In this document: piece by piece, positions 5,735-7,668 of the stretch
How the letters are laid out: the number at the start of each line of letters is the position of its first letter
How positions within the stretch are numbered: position 1 is the first letter of the stretch
Assembly (NCBI GenBank): GCA_902797895.1
Contig: CADBUS010000061.1
Span: 1 to 7,668, forward strand
Origin: an uncultured Bacteroidia bacterium
Lineage (GTDB): Bacteria > Bacteroidota > Bacteroidia > Bacteroidales > UBA932
DNA length: 7,668 bases
Direction: 5' to 3'
The notes under the pieces: model-generated
Databases searched by the model: none
What the model was told of the DNA's origin: nothing
The model's input: the letters and a program-made list of their open reading frames with translations, nothing else
Made by a program: the position numbers and the translations under genes

Positions 5735-6700
5735 ATGTTACAAAAAACAATTTCCAAATTAGGATTTTTGTCTCGAGTAGCTTGCTTATTAGCTTGTATG
5801 CTTGTTTTTATTCCTATGAGCTGCGAAAAAACGGCACCTAAAGTCCCTAAAGAGAAGGCTGAAATTGTGGTTGCGCCGGGGAGTCTTGCTATTGTTAATA
5901 ATGGTTTAGATCTATCGGGGGAGTCAAGCTCTCATTCCGTTAGTTTTACCTCTACCAAAGATTGGACTATTACAATTGTATATCCGGTTGCTGCAACAAA
6001 AGCAAACTCCTGGGTTAGAGTTTCTCCTATGTCCGGAAAAGCCGGCGCTCATAACATAAAGATTGAAATTGATAAGAACCTGACAGACAGGGAGCGCTTG
6101 GTTAATCTGTTGCTAAAGTCTCTTGATTTGGAAATAGAGATACCAATCAGACAAAAACCACTTAATATTCCTGTACAAAGTATAATTCTTAACAGAAATT
6201 ATCTGAATTTAACAAAAGGTGCAAGTGAGGTTTTGACTGCTATAGTTAAACCGGATAATGCTACCTATAGAGCCATTAGCTGGAGCTCATCTAATTCGCA
6301 AGTTGCTACAGTAGATAATAATGGTAAGGTGGTTGCTAAAGGTGGAGGAAAGGCTGTTATATCTGCAACAGCCGGTGGCCAAACTGCTACCTGCGAGGTA
6401 ACCGTTTCGGTACCGGTTTCTTCTGTTTCACTTAACAAAACCAATTTAACTATGGTAGCAGGGGCAACTGAAGTTTTGACCGCTACAATTACACCGGCTG
6501 ACGCTACAGATAAAATAGTTATCTGGAGCTCTTCAAACCCGCAAGTTGCTACGGTAAGTGAAAATGGTACAATTAAGGCTCTTTTACCGGGTACAACTCA
6601 AATAAAAGCTACCTGTGCAGGTGGAGGCAGGAGCGCAACTTGTACAGTTAAAGTACTTAAAGATGGAAGTATTGGAGATAGAGATGGAGAAGTTATCTAA
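5735..6700 (+). CDS. Lipoprotein with one BACON and two BIG2 (bacterial Ig-like) domains
   Basis: This 321-residue protein begins with a lipoprotein-like signal peptide: basic residues, a hydrophobic core at 12-28, and a probable lipidated Cys in IPMSC (C30), followed by EKTAPK. The -3 Pro is not ideal, but Bacteroidota lipoboxes are relaxed. Residues about 43-141 are a BACON domain: FTSTKDWTI (71-79), WVRVSPMSGKAG (93-104) and a closing IRQKP (138-142). Residues 146-226 and 227-307 are two BIG2 domains, each with a Trp-Ser-Ser-Ser-Asn core, QVATV, NG and ATCxVxV. These domains bind carbohydrate or act as spacers in surface proteins of gut Bacteroidota; no catalytic domain is present. The last 14 residues are Asp/Gly-rich. 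The frame extends back to a TTG at 5600, but that stretch is AT-rich spacer upstream of the promoter. A second lipoprotein gene follows after 38 bases, so an operon is likely. Function is unknown; an adhesin or glycan-binding role is inferred. Confidence 0.85.
   Translation: MLQKTISKLGFLSRVACLLACMLVFIPMSCEKTAPKVPKEKAEIVVAPGSLAIVNNGLDLSGESSSHSVSFTSTKDWTITIVYPVAATKANSWVRVSPMSGKAGAHNIKIEIDKNLTDRERLVNLLLKSLDLEIEIPIRQKPLNIPVQSIILNRNYLNLTKGASEVLTAIVKPDNATYRAISWSSSNSQVATVDNNGKVVAKGGGKAVISATAGGQTATCEVTVSVPVSSVSLNKTNLTMVAGATEVLTATITPADATDKIVIWSSSNPQVATVSENGTIKALLPGTTQIKATCAGGGRSATCTVKVLKDGSIGDRDGEVI
6170..6655 (+). repeat. Two tandem BIG2-coding units of 243 bases each
   Basis: The units 6170-6412 and 6413-6655 encode 81-residue Ig-like domains and keep clear DNA similarity. 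GTTTTGAC recurs at 6230 and 6473, and CGCAAGTTGCTAC recurs in the Trp-Ser-Ser-Ser-Asn core region. The exact 243-base spacing points to internal duplication without any indel between the copies at these anchors. Confidence 0.75.
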
Positions 6701-6738
6701 GATATAGCCGTATATTAATTTTTCAAAATAGAATAACA

Positions 6739-7668
6739 ATGAAAAGAATAGATATAAGATATAGAAAAATATTCTCTCTTGCGTTATTTTTCGCAATTTC
6801 GTTGGCGGCTGTTACAGGCTGTACAAAAGAGGAGAATTTTGTTAAAGAAGAGGCAAGCATAACTCTTCTAAAGGCTACTGTTTCCGGAGAGTATGAGACA
6901 AAAACTCTCCATCAGTTTGCAGATAATAAGCTAAAAGTAAAATGGGCTTCAGGCGATCAGATACGCCTCTTTGTTGGCACTAATAGTTACAAGCTCGTTC
7001 AGACCGGTGCTATTACAGACAATGGTCATACTGCGCTATTTGCTCCGGAGGCATCTCAGACTATTGCACTTTCCGGCCAAACAGTTACTGCTGTTTATCC
7101 TTTTATTTCAAACCTTTCCTACAATATTCAAATTCAGAAAGGTACTTTGGAGAGTCTGCCTTCCACAGATATTCTTTTAGCCTCAGCAACCATAACTGGT
7201 TCAGCTATAGAAGAGCTGTCATTCTCACCTTTATGTGCTATTTTAAGGTTACCAAAGGAGAGTCTGATAACAGATGAAAATTACACAGGCAATCTGAATC
7301 TGACCTTTACAGGTACTAATGTAGGTGGTGTAGTAGAACTATCTCAATCCGGAGATATAACCATCACTCCTTCAAATATTGAAATCAGCACAAGAGTAAC
7401 TAAAGGAAAACTGAACTCAGATTTATATGTAACATTTGCCCCTATATCAAAGCAAGGTAAATTCACTTATAGTTTGAAAAGTGATAAAAAAGAGCAATAC
7501 AACTTTGATATTGAGAATATAAACACTCAAAAAATATATATAGTACAAGAACTCTCACAAAAAGGAGTGGTTATATTTGAAGATGAGAATTTTAAGAAGT
7601 ATTGTGTAGATAACTTTGATAAAGATGGCGATGGTGAGATTAGCTATCAGGAGGCAGAGGAGGTTAAG
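6739..7668 (+). CDS. Lipoprotein with fimbrillin/Mfa-like body and EF-hand, C-terminus cut by window edge
   Basis: The frame opens at an ATG 38 bases after the previous stop and is open for 310 codons to the edge, so the end is missing. It starts with a lipoprotein signal peptide whose lipobox AVTGC gives a lipidated C28, followed by TKEENF. The stretch TKTLHQF, VKWASGDQIRLFVG and VTAVYPF (about 54-125) resembles the N-terminal half of Mfa-like/fimbrillin family proteins, which typically have a Thr-Lys-Thr, Trp-x-x-Gly-Asp and Tyr-Pro pattern. The middle (about 140-270) is beta-rich without a motif I recognise. Near the edge VIFEDENFKKYCVDNF leads into DKDGDGEISYQE (294-305), a perfect 12-residue EF-hand calcium loop. 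In Bacteroidales this arrangement is often followed by leucine-rich repeats, but that part is not in view. No separate promoter is seen, so it is probably co-transcribed with the BACON-BIG2 gene. A surface or adhesive role is inferred. Confidence 0.8.
   Translation, partial: MKRIDIRYRKIFSLALFFAISLAAVTGCTKEENFVKEEASITLLKATVSGEYETKTLHQFADNKLKVKWASGDQIRLFVGTNSYKLVQTGAITDNGHTALFAPEASQTIALSGQTVTAVYPFISNLSYNIQIQKGTLESLPSTDILLASATITGSAIEELSFSPLCAILRLPKESLITDENYTGNLNLTFTGTNVGGVVELSQSGDITITPSNIEISTRVTKGKLNSDLYVTFAPISKQGKFTYSLKSDKKEQYNFDIENINTQKIYIVQELSQKGVVIFEDENFKKYCVDNFDKDGDGEISYQEAEEVK
7618..7653 (+). other. EF-hand calcium-binding loop
   Basis: The twelve codons encode Asp-Lys-Asp-Gly-Asp-Gly-Glu-Ile-Ser-Tyr-Gln-Glu. 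This has acidic residues at loop positions 1, 3, 5 and 12, Gly at 6 and Ile at 8, matching the canonical EF-hand completely. The preceding Asn-Phe and following acidic helix fit the flanking pattern seen in Bacteroidales surface lipoproteins. Confidence 0.85.

Noticed and set aside
6701..6738. Terminator or separate promoter between the two lipoprotein genes
   Set aside because: Only 38 bases are available; there is no GC-rich stem and no TAnnTTTG element, so co-transcription is more likely.

Overview
The window looks like chromosomal DNA of a member of the Bacteroidota, most likely the order Bacteroidales. Three things support this: an S46 dipeptidyl-peptidase of the DPP11 type, lipoproteins built from BACON, BIG2 and Mfa/fimbrillin-like domains, and start regions that carry the Bacteroidota -7 promoter consensus TAnnTTTG instead of Shine-Dalgarno sites. 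No insertion sequence, phage block, CRISPR array, tRNA or rRNA was seen.

Layout, left to right. (1) Positions 1-1265 on the minus strand hold two shikimate-pathway genes in one transcription direction: aroB (3-dehydroquinate synthase), and 25 bases downstream the N-terminal part of a probable type I 3-dehydroquinate dehydratase (aroD), cut by the left edge. (2) Divergently, from 1411 on the plus strand, lies a polytopic membrane acyltransferase of the HGSNAT/NagX (DUF5009) type. It is followed after 42 bases by a TsaE-family ATPase (tRNA t6A synthesis) with an unexpected N-terminal extension that resembles a small phage-type 'PGDYG' protein. (3) tsaE converges with a minus-strand dpp11 gene. 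A long inverted repeat that includes the tsaE stop codon probably serves as a terminator between them. (4) Divergent from dpp11, after an AT-rich regulatory gap, are two consecutive plus-strand lipoprotein genes. The first has a BACON domain and two BIG2 domains. The second has a fimbrillin/Mfa-like body and then a perfect EF-hand loop, where the right edge cuts it.

How the genes fit together. aroB and aroD catalyse consecutive steps of aromatic amino acid synthesis. dpp11 releases acidic dipeptides in the periplasm and suits a peptide-using organism. The two lipoproteins are probably surface-exposed and co-transcribed. The acyltransferase and tsaE are housekeeping-type genes with no clear functional link to each other.

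Most of the window is ordinary for this phylum. The most unusual item is the TsaE fusion, followed by the inverted repeat embedded in the end of tsaE. I found no convincing evidence of a wholly new system.
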